From Rhodocyclaceae bacterium (lineage in GTDB: Bacteria; Pseudomonadota; Gammaproteobacteria; Burkholderiales; Rhodocyclaceae): a stretch of DNA of 17,250 nt. The stretch spans positions 1-17,250 of the forward strand of contig PNJM01000017.1 in the NCBI GenBank assembly GCA_013821865.1, read 5' to 3'. Of the stretch, positions 1-6,839 are shown one piece after another. Each line of letters starts with the position of its first letter. Position 1 is the first letter of the stretch. The position numbers and the translations under genes were made by a program. The notes under the pieces were generated by a model, which had not been told where the DNA came from, ran no database searches, and saw nothing but the letters and a program-made list of their open reading frames with translations.

Positions 1-1473
1 GTAGTGGATCGCTTCGGCGATGTGCGCGCTGGCCACGCGCTCGGCTCCGGCCAGATCGGCGATGGTGCGTGCCACCTTCAGTACGCGGTGGTAGGCGCGG
101 GCCGAAAGGTTCAGCCGCGCGATGGCCTGCTTGAGCAGCGCCGTGCCGGCCTCGTCGGGCGTGCACAGCGTGTCGATTTCCTTCGTGGCGAGGCGGCTGT
201 TGGGCTTGCCCTGCCGTTCGAGTTGCGTCGAGCAGGCGCGCGCTGCCCGTTCGCGCACCGCCGCCGAGGATTCGCCATCGGCCTTTCCCTGCAGCTCCGC
301 CTCCGCCAGCGCCGGTACCTCGATAGTCATGTCGATGCGATCCAGCAGCGGTCCCGACAGCTTGCCGCGGTAGCGCGCCACCTGGTCGGGCGTGCAGCGG
401 CAGCGGCCGTTGACATGGCCCAGGTAGCCGCAGGGACAGGGATTCATGGCGGCGACGAGCTGGAACTGCGCAGGATAGTCGGCGCGCCGCGCGGCGCGGG
501 CGACGCTGATATGGCCGGATTCGAGCGGCTCGCGCAACGCCTCCAGCACGCGGCGCTCGAACTCCGGCAGCTCGTCAAGGAACAGCACGCCGTGGTGCGC
601 CAGCGAGATTTCGCCCGGCTGCGGGTTGCTGCCCCCTCCCACCAGCGCAGCCGCCGAGGCGGAATGATGCGGCGCCCGGTAGGGGCGGCGCTTCCAGTTC
701 TCGAGCCGGAAGCCGCCGTTCAGGGAATGGATGGCCGCCGCTTCCAGCGCCTGCGCGTCCGTCATCGGCGGCAGCAGGCCGTGGAAGCGCGCGGCGAGCA
801 TGGACTTGCCCGTGCCGGGCGGGCCGATCATGAGCAGGCTGTGGCCGCCCGCCGCGGCGACTTCCAGCGCGCGCTTGGCCTGCGCCTGGCCTTTTACCTC
901 GGAGAGATCGGGATAGGCCGGCGCAACAACCGCCGGCGCTCCGGAGTAGGGCGCAAGCACCTGCTGTCCGTTGAGATGGGCGCAGACTTCAAGCAGCGAC
1001 TTCGCCGGCAGGATGTCCGCATCATGCACCAGTGCGGCTTCGGCGGCGCTCTCCACGGGCAGCACGAAACTGCGCTTGTCGCCTGTGGCGCGCAGGCACA
1101 TGGCCAGCGCGCCACGCACCGGGCGCAGTTCCCCCGTGAGAGAAAGCTCGCCGGCGAATTCGTGTTCGGCCAGGCGCTTGCCGCTCACCTGTCCCGACGC
1201 AACGAGAATGCCGAGTGCGATGGGCAGGTCGAAGCGCCCCGATTCCTTGGGCAGGTCGGCCGGCGCAAGATTCACCGTGATGCGCCTGGCCGGGAAATCG
1301 AAGCGCGCGTTCTGGATGGCGGCGCGCACGCGGTCGCGCGCTTCCTTTACTTCCGTGTCGGGCAGGCCGACGAGGCTGAAGGAAGGCAGCCCTTGCCCGA
1401 GATGCACCTCGACGGTGACTTCCGGCGCTTCCATGCCGGCGAGGGCGCGACTTTTCAGGACGGCGAGCGACAC
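1..1473 (-). CDS. comM: ComM/YifB family Mg-chelatase-like AAA+ ATPase, 3' end cut by the window
   Basis: ComM is a cytoplasmic hexameric AAA+ helicase that drives branch migration during integration of transforming DNA. Read on the minus strand, the frame is open for 491 codons from a GTG at 1473 to the left edge and begins V/M-SLAVLKSRALAGMEAPEVTVE, matching the usual MSL start of the family. An N-terminal ChlI-like domain (about residues 1-160) is followed by Walker A GPPGTGKS (217-224), Walker B VLFLDELPEF, the cysteine motif MNPCPCG (343-349) with a further CRC pair, and the LLDRID motif. The last visible residues are AEAIHY. E. coli ComM is about 506 residues, so roughly 15 C-terminal residues lie outside. 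No clear Shine-Dalgarno precedes the GTG, so the start rests on family alignment from memory. The gene follows the yceI terminator, so it probably has its own promoter. Confidence 0.93.
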   Translation of the reverse strand, partial: MSLAVLKSRALAGMEAPEVTVEVHLGQGLPSFSLVGLPDTEVKEARDRVRAAIQNARFDFPARRITVNLAPADLPKESGRFDLPIALGILVASGQVSGKRLAEHEFAGELSLTGELRPVRGALAMCLRATGDKRSFVLPVESAAEAALVHDADILPAKSLLEVCAHLNGQQVLAPYSGAPAVVAPAYPDLSEVKGQAQAKRALEVAAAGGHSLLMIGPPGTGKSMLAARFHGLLPPMTDAQALEAAAIHSLNGGFRLENWKRRPYRAPHHSASAAALVGGGSNPQPGEISLAHHGVLFLDELPEFERRVLEALREPLESGHISVARAARRADYPAQFQLVAAMNPCPCGYLGHVNGRCRCTPDQVARYRGKLSGPLLDRIDMTIEVPALAEAELQGKADGESSAAVRERAARACSTQLERQGKPNSRLATKEIDTLCTPDEAGTALLKQAIARLNLSARAYHRVLKVARTIADLAGAERVASAHIAEAIHY

Positions 1474-1500
1474 GATGCAATTCGAATATCGAAAGTGCGC

Positions 1501-1506
1501 AGTGTA
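1501..1506 (-). promoter_or_regulatory. Possible -10 element of the comM promoter
   Basis: On the minus strand TACACT lies about 28 bases before the comM GTG, which would give a short leader of about 20 bases. No good -35 hexamer is visible at 16-18 bases; that position falls inside the yceI terminator and its T-run. This is a weak call made from one hexamer. Confidence 0.25.
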
Positions 1507-1517
1507 GCCGAGCAGCA

Positions 1518-1542
1518 ACAAAAAGGGGCGCCGCAGCGCCCC
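1518..1542 (-). terminator. Rho-independent terminator after yceI (first copy)
   Basis: A perfect 7-bp stem GGGGCGC/GCGCCCC with a 4-base loop occupies 1525-1542. Read on the minus strand it is followed by TTTTTG (1524-1519). It lies 22 bases past the yceI stop codon and ends the minus-strand unit running from cytochrome b561 through both yceI genes. It also separates that unit from comM. Confidence 0.85.
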
Positions 1543-1564
1543 CGCCGGGAACGAAAGACCGTGT

Positions 1565-2128
1565 TCAGTCGGCCTTGATTGCCTCGATCTGGATCGCCAG
1601 CTTCATATCGTCGCCGTGCAGCGGCAGGCCGTACTTCATGCCGAAATCGGAGCGCTTGAAGGCGCCCGAGGCGTCGGCGCCGCAGACCTCGCGCTTCAGC
1701 AGCGGGTGCGTGATGCACTTGAAGGAGTTGATCGTCAGGTTGAGCGGCCTGGTCACGCCCAGCAGGGTCATTTCGCCCTCGACCGCAGCCGGCGCATCGC
1801 CGCTCCACTTGGAGATCTTGCCCTTGTAGGTGATCTGGGGGAACTGCTCCACGTTAAAGAAATCCTTGCTGCGGGTGTGCTCCTCCAGCTTGGCGTGGCC
1901 GAAACTGATCGATGCCGGATCGATGGCGATATCCACCGTGCCGTTCTTCACGGCGCGATCCAGCGTGACGCTGCCCGAGGTCCTGGTGAACTTGCCGCGC
2001 CAGACCGAAATACCCAGGTGACCCGCCTCGAAACTCGGATAGGTGTGGTTCGGCTCGACGTTGTAGGTCTGGGCGGAGGCGGAGGCGGAGGCCAGCGCCA
2101 GGGCGGCGGCGATTGCTTTCATTTTCAT
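1565..2128 (-). CDS. yceI: YceI family periplasmic protein, copy 1 (two-cysteine type)
   Basis: This is a 187-residue YceI-family protein, a lipocalin-like beta-barrel family known to bind polyisoprenoid chains; the exact ligand here is unknown. The start at 2128 is supported by GGAGAT about 9 bases upstream and by the signal peptide that follows it ([19 protein letters not shown], cleavage predicted before QTYNVEP). Family landmarks visible are [18 protein letters not shown] near the N-terminus, the [14 protein letters not shown] block (about 90-102), [14 protein letters not shown] (118-131) and SDFGMKYG near the end. Two cysteines, C138 and C149, flank the [13 protein letters not shown] block and could form a disulphide in the periplasm. 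It follows the second yceI copy by 37 bases, consistent with one transcript, and a terminator lies just after it. The two copies differ clearly in sequence, so this is not a recent duplication. Confidence 0.93.
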   Translation of the reverse strand: MKMKAIAAALALASASASAQTYNVEPNHTYPSFEAGHLGISVWRGKFTRTSGSVTLDRAVKNGTVDIAIDPASISFGHAKLEEHTRSKDFFNVEQFPQITYKGKISKWSGDAPAAVEGEMTLLGVTRPLNLTINSFKCITHPLLKREVCGADASGAFKRSDFGMKYGLPLHGDDMKLAIQIEAIKAD

Positions 2129-2165
2129 GCTTGTGATCTCCAGTGCGGGTTGATTGTAATCGCGG

Positions 2166-2735
2166 TCATTTCCTTGCCGCGACGATGCGGAACTTGATCT
2201 GCACCTCGTCGGCGACGGTGGAGGTGTCCTTCCATTCGCCTTCACCGATGTTGAACTGCAGGCGCTTGATGGGCACCATGCCCTCGAAGACGTTCTGGTT
2301 GTCCTCGGCCTTGAAGCTGACGGGGGCGACGACATCCATCGTCCTGCCCTTGATGGTGAGCTTGCCGGCGGCTTCAAAGCGGCCCGGCCCGGCGGCCTTG
2401 ACGGCGGAGGTGACGAAGGTCGCCTTCGGATACCTGGTTGCGTCGAACCATTCCTTCCTCGCCGCCTCGCGGTTGAATTCCTCGGCGCCGAGATCGAAGC
2501 TGGCGATGTCGATCTCGACCTGCGCCTTCGCATCGGCCGGCCTGGCCGGATCGAAGCTGACCTGGGCGGTGAAGCGCCTGAACCTGCCCTCGACCGGCAC
2601 GTTCATCTGGCGCGATACGGCGGTGATGCTGCTCCTGGCGGCGTCCACCCCCCATCCCGACGGGGGCCCCGCCTGGGCGAATGCCGGGGCGGCCGTTCCC
2701 AGCGCGATTGCCAGAACGATGGTTGTGCGTTTCAT
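2166..2735 (-). CDS. YceI family periplasmic protein, copy 2
   Basis: This is a 189-residue YceI-family protein with signal peptide [20 protein letters not shown] and predicted cleavage before QAGPPSGW. The mature part begins [23 protein letters not shown]. It keeps the family's [27 protein letters not shown] block (about 86-113), [18 protein letters not shown] (124-141) and a C-terminal FRIVAARK strand. It lacks the two C-terminal cysteines of copy 1. The ATG at 2735 overlaps the stop of the cytochrome b561 gene as ATGA, and GGGAG lies about 7 bases upstream of the ATG, so translation is probably coupled. Pairing of YceI proteins with a b561-type cytochrome also occurs in E. coli (yceJ-yceI). 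That suggests a role near the quinone/isoprenoid side of the membrane, but the actual function is inferred only from family and context. Confidence 0.92.
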   Translation of the reverse strand: MKRTTIVLAIALGTAAPAFAQAGPPSGWGVDAARSSITAVSRQMNVPVEGRFRRFTAQVSFDPARPADAKAQVEIDIASFDLGAEEFNREAARKEWFDATRYPKATFVTSAVKAAGPGRFEAAGKLTIKGRTMDVVAPVSFKAEDNQNVFEGMVPIKRLQFNIGEGEWKDTSTVADEVQIKFRIVAARK

Positions 2736-3283
2736 TTCTTTCTCCCAAGGAACGGCAGCATGCGCGCCAGCACCTCGTCGCGGTCGATCAGGTGGTGCTT
2801 GAGCGCGGCCGTGAAGTGCGTGATGACCAGCGCGCCCAGCGTGAAGGTGAGGAAGCGGTGCAGCCATGCCAGGGCGTCTCCGAGGGCCTTGTCCTTGGTT
2901 AACAGGTCGGGCAGGGGAATTATTCCGAGATAGACCGTCTGGAATCCCTTGGCCGAGCTCATCAGCCAGCCGGAGAGCGGCACCACGATGATCAGGATGT
3001 AGAGCAGGGCGTGGATGACGTTGGCGGCGCTGCGCTGCCAGGCCGGCATCGCGGCGGACGGCGGAGGGGCCGGATGCGAAACGCGCCACGCCGCGCGCGT
3101 GACGGCAAGCAGGAACACGGTGACGCCGGCCCACTTGTGCCAGGAGTAGATCTTCAGCTTCTGCGGCGAGAGCGGCAGGTCCACCATGTAGATGCCAAGC
3201 GGGAACATGCCGAAGATCAGCAGGGCGATCAGCCAGTGCAGGGCGATGGCGGTTCGGGTGTAATCCGTTGCGGGCGATGCCAC
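2732..3283 (-). CDS. Cytochrome b561 family inner-membrane di-haem protein
   Basis: The 183-residue product is a four-helix cytochrome b561 of the CybB/YceJ type, a family that includes quinol-oxidising superoxide reductases. Four hydrophobic segments lie at about 11-33, 47-64, 88-108 and 143-160. The expected haem-ligand histidines are present: H16 (ALHWL), H49 (SWHKW), H142 (WLHRF) and H156 (ITHF). H91 is an extra histidine in helix 3. The start codon is GTG at 3283, preceded by AAGGAAG about 10 bases upstream. The end overlaps copy 2 of yceI by ATGA, so the gene heads a three-gene unit with the two yceI genes. The electron donor and acceptor cannot be read from sequence; quinol is the likely donor by family. 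Confidence 0.92.
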   Translation of the reverse strand: MASPATDYTRTAIALHWLIALLIFGMFPLGIYMVDLPLSPQKLKIYSWHKWAGVTVFLLAVTRAAWRVSHPAPPPSAAMPAWQRSAANVIHALLYILIIVVPLSGWLMSSAKGFQTVYLGIIPLPDLLTKDKALGDALAWLHRFLTFTLGALVITHFTAALKHHLIDRDEVLARMLPFLGRKK

Positions 3284-3303
3284 TTTTATTCTACTTCCTT
3301 CAG

Positions 3304-3394
3304 CGGAAGGCCTCCTTCCGACCGTCCGGGCGGGGCACAGGTTCCCCGGACTGGGTGCGGGCCGCGGCGAAGGCTTCGCGCCGTCAACGGCGCG
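3304..3394. repeat. Cluster of adjacent inverted repeats between ubiK and the b561 gene
   Basis: Three perfect palindromes lie side by side in about 90 bases: CGGAAGG-CCT-CCTTCCG (3304-3320), GTCCGGG...CCCGGAC (3324-3351, 14-base loop) and CGCGCCG-TCAA-CGGCGCG (3377-3394). A shorter self-complementary GCGAAGGCTTCGC (3367-3379) lies between them. None is followed by a clear T-run in either direction. The stretch 3284-3424 has no convincing gene. These could stop or slow the ubiK transcript, or be extragenic palindromes; sequence alone does not decide. Confidence 0.5.
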
Positions 3395-3424
3395 GCCGCT
3401 CGGGAGCTGCGCGGAGGGGGCGTC

Positions 3425-3742
3425 CTATTCGGCCTTTTGGCTTCGGCCGCTTCGCTTGACGTTCGCCTCGCTCTCGTTAGCCTGCGCTGAAACCCCGTTT
3501 TCGTCGCGGGCGGGGCGGGCTTCGAGCGAGGCGACGCGCGCTTCGAGGGAGGCGAGCTTCTCCCGGCTGCGGGCGAGCACCTGCTGCTGCACATCGAATT
3601 CCTCGCGCGTGACCAAGTCGAGCCGCGCGAACAGGCTGCCGAGCAGCGCCCTGGCGTTCTTCTCCAGATCCTTCGCCGGGCTGGCGGCGAGCATCTCGGA
3701 AAGTTTTGCGGCGAATTCGTCGAGGATTTTCGGATTCAGCAT
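3425..3742 (-). CDS. ubiK: Ubiquinone biosynthesis accessory factor UbiK (YqiC/BMFP family)
   Basis: This 105-residue cytoplasmic protein begins MLNPKILDEFAAKLSEMLAASPAKDLEKNARALLGSLFARLDLVTREEFDVQQQVLARSREKL. The pattern is typical of UbiK: an amphipathic N-terminal half, the LVTREEFDVQ motif (about 43-52), and a C-terminal coiled coil (LARSREKLASLEARVASLEAR, about 57-77). UbiK works with UbiJ in the lipid-binding soluble complex for late aerobic ubiquinone synthesis. The tail after residue 78 is hydrophilic and poorly conserved. Family members are usually about 80-100 residues, so the length fits. The ATG at 3742 has no strong Shine-Dalgarno but matches the family start. It is divergent from the torF-glnK-amtB operon and lies 141 bases upstream of the b561 gene on the same strand. 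Confidence 0.9.
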   Translation of the reverse strand: MLNPKILDEFAAKLSEMLAASPAKDLEKNARALLGSLFARLDLVTREEFDVQQQVLARSREKLASLEARVASLEARPARDENGVSAQANESEANVKRSGRSQKAE

Positions 3743-3770
3743 GGCATGAGGCGGGAGACTATCCGATTCG

Positions 3771-3776
3771 AGTTTA
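3771..3776 (-). promoter_or_regulatory. Possible extended -10 of the ubiK promoter
   Basis: On the minus strand TGCTAAACT gives a TAAACT hexamer with an upstream TG, an extended -10 form. It lies 28 bases before the ubiK ATG and would give a leader of about 20 bases. The -35 region is poor. The nearest NtrC-like palindrome (3805-3821) would lie about 40-57 bases upstream of this start. Confidence 0.4.
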
Positions 3777-3804
3777 GCACAGCGGGAAAAGGCTTCCAGC
3801 CAAC

Positions 3805-3821
3805 CGCACCAGGATAGTGCG
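3805..3821 (+). promoter_or_regulatory. NtrC-like enhancer site 1 (palindrome)
   Basis: GCAC-N7-GTGC, extended by one more complementary CC/GG pair (3804-3822), fits the NtrC binding pattern TGCACC-N4/5-GGTGCA; by eye 12 of 17 positions match that consensus. The centre, 3813, lies about 128 bases upstream of the predicted sigma-54 start. That is within the usual enhancer range of NtrC. Confidence 0.6.
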
Positions 3822-3835
3822 GTACCCGAAAACCA

Positions 3836-3852
3836 CGCGACGAAATGGTGCG
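3836..3852 (+). promoter_or_regulatory. NtrC-like enhancer site 2 (one strong half-site)
   Basis: The right half AAATGGTGC matches the NtrC consensus exactly, while the left half is degenerate; 12 of 17 positions agree overall. The centre at 3844 is 31 bases from the centre of site 1. That is three helical turns, a spacing like that of paired NtrC sites at glnA. It is weaker on its own than site 1 but strengthened by the spacing. Confidence 0.45.
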
Positions 3853-3913
3853 CGCCCTCTTGGCGGCGCCTGACCGCATTTCCCAACTATCGGTTTTATA
3901 AGTCTAAGTTGAG

Positions 3914-3930
3914 TTGGCACGCTTAATGCA
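3914..3930 (+). promoter_or_regulatory. Sigma-54 (RpoN) -24/-12 promoter of torF-glnK-amtB
   Basis: TTGGCACG-CTTA-ATGCA aligns with the sigma-54 consensus YTGGCACGrNNNTTGCW with two mismatches. The invariant GG (3916-3917) and GC (3928-3929) are exactly 10 bases apart. The expected start is near 3941, giving a leader of about 49 bases to the torF ATG. With the upstream NtrC-like sites this predicts induction under nitrogen limitation. Confidence 0.85.
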
Positions 3931-3989
3931 AAAAAGAGCCGCGGGCTTTTCTTTTTTGTCATTCATTGTTTGAACCTGGGAGATCGATC

Positions 3990-4922
3990 ATGCGCAAGAC
4001 CCTGCTTGCTGCGGCACTGGCCGGAGCTTTCTCGCTGCCAACTGTTGCCGGCGCGCAAACTGAACCCGCGCCCGCCACCACGCAGCACAAGGAAGGACAA
4101 CACGTCGTTCCGCCGTCGGATCACAGTCTCACCGGGAACGTGGCCTTCGTCACCCAGTACGTATTCCGGGGCCTCTCCCAGACCAACGGCAAACCGGCGC
4201 TCCAGGGCGGACTGGACTACTCCCACTCGTCCGGGCTTTACGCCGGCACATGGCTGTCGAACATTTCGTGGTTTACGGACCAAAACGCCGGTGTTGCCTC
4301 CAATCCGCGGTCGCTGGCTTCGCCCGGCGGATTGGGCGGTCCCTACACGGCGAATGGCAGCAACGCTGCCAGCCTGGAGTGGGATATCTACGGCGGCTTC
4401 AAGAGCAGCTTCGCAAACGATTGGACCTACGACCTCGGGATCCTGGGCTACTACTACCCCGGCAGATACGAAAACCTTGGCGCCTACCGGAAGCCCAATA
4501 CGACCGAGGTTTACGCTTCCCTCGGCTACAAGTGGGTGTCGCTGAAGTATTCCAAGGCGGTCAGCACCAATACTTTCGGGGTCATCGATTCAAAAGGGGG
4601 CAGTTATCTTGACCTCTCGGCGAGCATTCCTTTGGGCGATAGCGGCTATACCGTGCTGGCCCACGTCGGTCGGCAAAACTATCCGGGCAACGCCAACCCC
4701 GTATATTGGGGAGCCTCCGGCGGCAACAACGATTTCTTCGACTATACGGACTACAAGCTGGGCGTGACGAAAGAGTTTCTGGGGTTTACCTACGGCCTGG
4801 TCTGGACCTATGCCAACACAAAGCACGCCGCCCCGGATGGCGACACGACCGCATACATGAACGCTTTCGGCAAGAACATCGGCCGCAGCCGCCTCGCGCT
4901 GTCGGTCAGCAAGGCGTTCTGA
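3990..4922 (+). CDS. TorF family putative outer-membrane porin (Gcw_chp/TIGR02001)
   Basis: The 310-residue product has a signal peptide (MRKTLLAAALAGAFSLPTVAGA, cleavage before QTEPAP), then the family's characteristic opening HSLTGNVAFVTQYVFRGLSQTNGKPALQGGLDYSHSSGLYAGTWLSN. Alternating, aromatic-rich beta strands run to a C-terminal phenylalanine (SVSKAF), the usual signal for the outer-membrane assembly machinery. The ATG at 3990 has GGGAG about 8 bases upstream; an in-frame codon at 3966 lacks such a site and would spoil the signal peptide. It is the first gene after the sigma-54 promoter, 24 bases ahead of glnK, so it probably helps ammonium or another small nitrogen compound cross the outer membrane. 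Substrate specificity is not known. Codon choice looks less GC-rich at third positions than in glnK and amtB. Confidence 0.88.
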   Translation: MRKTLLAAALAGAFSLPTVAGAQTEPAPATTQHKEGQHVVPPSDHSLTGNVAFVTQYVFRGLSQTNGKPALQGGLDYSHSSGLYAGTWLSNISWFTDQNAGVASNPRSLASPGGLGGPYTANGSNAASLEWDIYGGFKSSFANDWTYDLGILGYYYPGRYENLGAYRKPNTTEVYASLGYKWVSLKYSKAVSTNTFGVIDSKGGSYLDLSASIPLGDSGYTVLAHVGRQNYPGNANPVYWGASGGNNDFFDYTDYKLGVTKEFLGFTYGLVWTYANTKHAAPDGDTTAYMNAFGKNIGRSRLALSVSKAF

Positions 4923-5285
<363 letters not shown>

Positions 5286-5295
5286 GGAGAAGGCC

Positions 5296-6783
5296 ATGAG
5301 AAAGTTCATTGCAATTGTTCTGATGGCCTGCGCCGCCGGCTTCGGCGGCGCGGCGCTGGCCGAGGAGAAAGCCGCTCCCGCGGCAACTTCCGCGGCGCCC
5401 GCCGCTTCCGCTCCGGCGGCTGCCGCCTCCGCCGCGGCAACCGCTGCCCCTGCGGCACCCGCCGCCGCGCCCGCGCCGAACAAGGGCGACACGGCCTGGC
5501 TGATCGTCGCCACGGCCTTCGTCATCCTCATGTCGATTCCCGGCCTGGCGCTGTTCTACGGCGGCCTGGTCCGCACCAAGAACATGCTCTCGGTGCTGAT
5601 GCAGGTCTTCGTCATCTTCTCGCTGATCAGCGTGCTCTGGGTGATCTACGGCTACAGCCTGGCCTTCAACGAGGGGAACGCCTTCTTCGGCAATCTCGAC
5701 AAGCTGTTCCTCAGGGGCGTCACGCCGGATTCGGCGGCAGCTACCTTCAGCAAGGGCGTGGTGATTCCGGAGTTCATCTACGTCGCCTTCCAGGGCGCCT
5801 TCGCCGCCATCACCTGCGGCCTGATCGTCGGCTCCTTCGCCGAACGCATCCGGTTCTCCGCGGTGCTGGCCTTCATGGTGCTGTGGTTTACCTTCAGCTA
5901 CGTGCCGATCGCGCACATGGTCTGGTTCTGGACCGGCCCGGACGCCATCACGGATGCGGCGACGCTTGCCACCGAAACGGCCAAGGCCGGCTGGCTGTTC
6001 CAGAAAGGCGCGCTCGATTTCGCCGGTGGCACGGTGGTACACATCAACGCCGCGGTGGCCGGCCTGGTCGGCGCCTACCTGGTCGGCAAGCGCATCGGCT
6101 ACGGCAAGGAGTCGATGGCGCCGCACAGCCTGACCTTCACCATGATCGGCGCCTCGCTGCTGTGGTTCGGCTGGTTCGGCTTCAACGCGGGTTCAGCCCT
6201 GGAAGCCAACGGCACGGCAGCGCTGGCCTTCATCAACACCTGGGTCGCCACGGCCTGCGCGGCGCTGGCGTGGATGCTGGCGGAGTGGATGATGAAGGGC
6301 AAGCCCTCCATGCTCGGTGCGGCCTCCGGCGCAGTGTCGGGCCTGGTAGCCATCACCCCGGCCTGCGGCTTCGTCGGCGTGATGGGCGCCATCGCCATCG
6401 GCCTGGCAGCCGGCGTGATCTGCCTGTGGGGCGTGAATGGACTCAAGCGCCTGCTCGGCGCCGACGACTCGCTCGACGTGTTCGGCGTGCATGGCGTCGG
6501 CGGCGCCCTCGGCGCCACGCTGACCGGTGTCTTTGCTGCGCCCTCGCTGGGCGGCACCGGGGTCTACGACTACGTGGCCAACAAGGTCGCCGACGGCTAC
6601 TCGATCATGGACCAGGTCATCATCCAGCTCACCGGCGTGGGCACGACCATTGTCTGGTCGGGCGTGGTGGCCTTCGTCGCCTTCAAGATCGTCGATGTGG
6701 TGATCGGCCTGCGCGTGCCGGAAGAGGAAGAGCGCGAGGGCCTCGACATCACGGGCCACGGCGAGAGCGCTTACCACCACTGA
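5296..6783 (+). CDS. amtB: Ammonium transporter AmtB
   Basis: This is a 495-residue Amt/Mep/Rh channel. A signal peptide (MRKFIAIVLMACAAGFGGAALA) is followed by an Ala/Pro-rich segment to about residue 61, then the Amt domain starting NKGDTAWLIVATAFVILMSIPGLALFYGGLVRTKN. The twin pore histidines are H249 (TVVHINAAVAGLVGAY) and H399 (VFGVHGVGGALGA), 150 residues apart as in E. coli AmtB (H168/H318). The Phe-gate region FQGAFAAITCGLIVGSFAERIRFS and FGWFGFNAGSAL are intact. The cytoplasmic tail ends RVPEEEEREGLDITGHGESAYHH, the part that contacts GlnK in the family. AGGGAGAAGG precedes the ATG, 10 bases after glnK. A strong terminator follows. The low-complexity segment after the signal peptide is longer than in E. 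coli. Confidence 0.96.
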   Translation: MRKFIAIVLMACAAGFGGAALAEEKAAPAATSAAPAASAPAAAASAAATAAPAAPAAAPAPNKGDTAWLIVATAFVILMSIPGLALFYGGLVRTKNMLSVLMQVFVIFSLISVLWVIYGYSLAFNEGNAFFGNLDKLFLRGVTPDSAAATFSKGVVIPEFIYVAFQGAFAAITCGLIVGSFAERIRFSAVLAFMVLWFTFSYVPIAHMVWFWTGPDAITDAATLATETAKAGWLFQKGALDFAGGTVVHINAAVAGLVGAYLVGKRIGYGKESMAPHSLTFTMIGASLLWFGWFGFNAGSALEANGTAALAFINTWVATACAALAWMLAEWMMKGKPSMLGAASGAVSGLVAITPACGFVGVMGAIAIGLAAGVICLWGVNGLKRLLGADDSLDVFGVHGVGGALGATLTGVFAAPSLGGTGVYDYVANKVADGYSIMDQVIIQLTGVGTTIVWSGVVAFVAFKIVDVVIGLRVPEEEEREGLDITGHGESAYHH

Positions 6784-6811
6784 CCACCCTTCCCCCTTGG
6801 ATGGTCATGCT

Positions 6812-6839
6812 CGGGCGCCTTCGGGCGCCCGTTTTCTTT
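6812..6839 (+). terminator. Rho-independent terminator of torF-glnK-amtB
   Basis: An 8-bp perfect stem CGGGCGCC/GGCGCCCG closes a TTCG tetraloop (6812-6831) and is followed by TTTTCTTT. It starts 29 bases after the amtB stop and reaches the convergent purU stop codon. There is no T-run on the other strand, so it acts mainly on amtB transcripts. Confidence 0.92.

Noticed and set aside
4..1578. 524-codon open frame on the plus strand
   Set aside because: It lies opposite comM, whose minus-strand frame shows Walker A, Walker B and NPCPCG motifs. The plus-strand product has no recognisable motif and an Arg/Gly-rich composition typical of antisense frames in GC-rich DNA.
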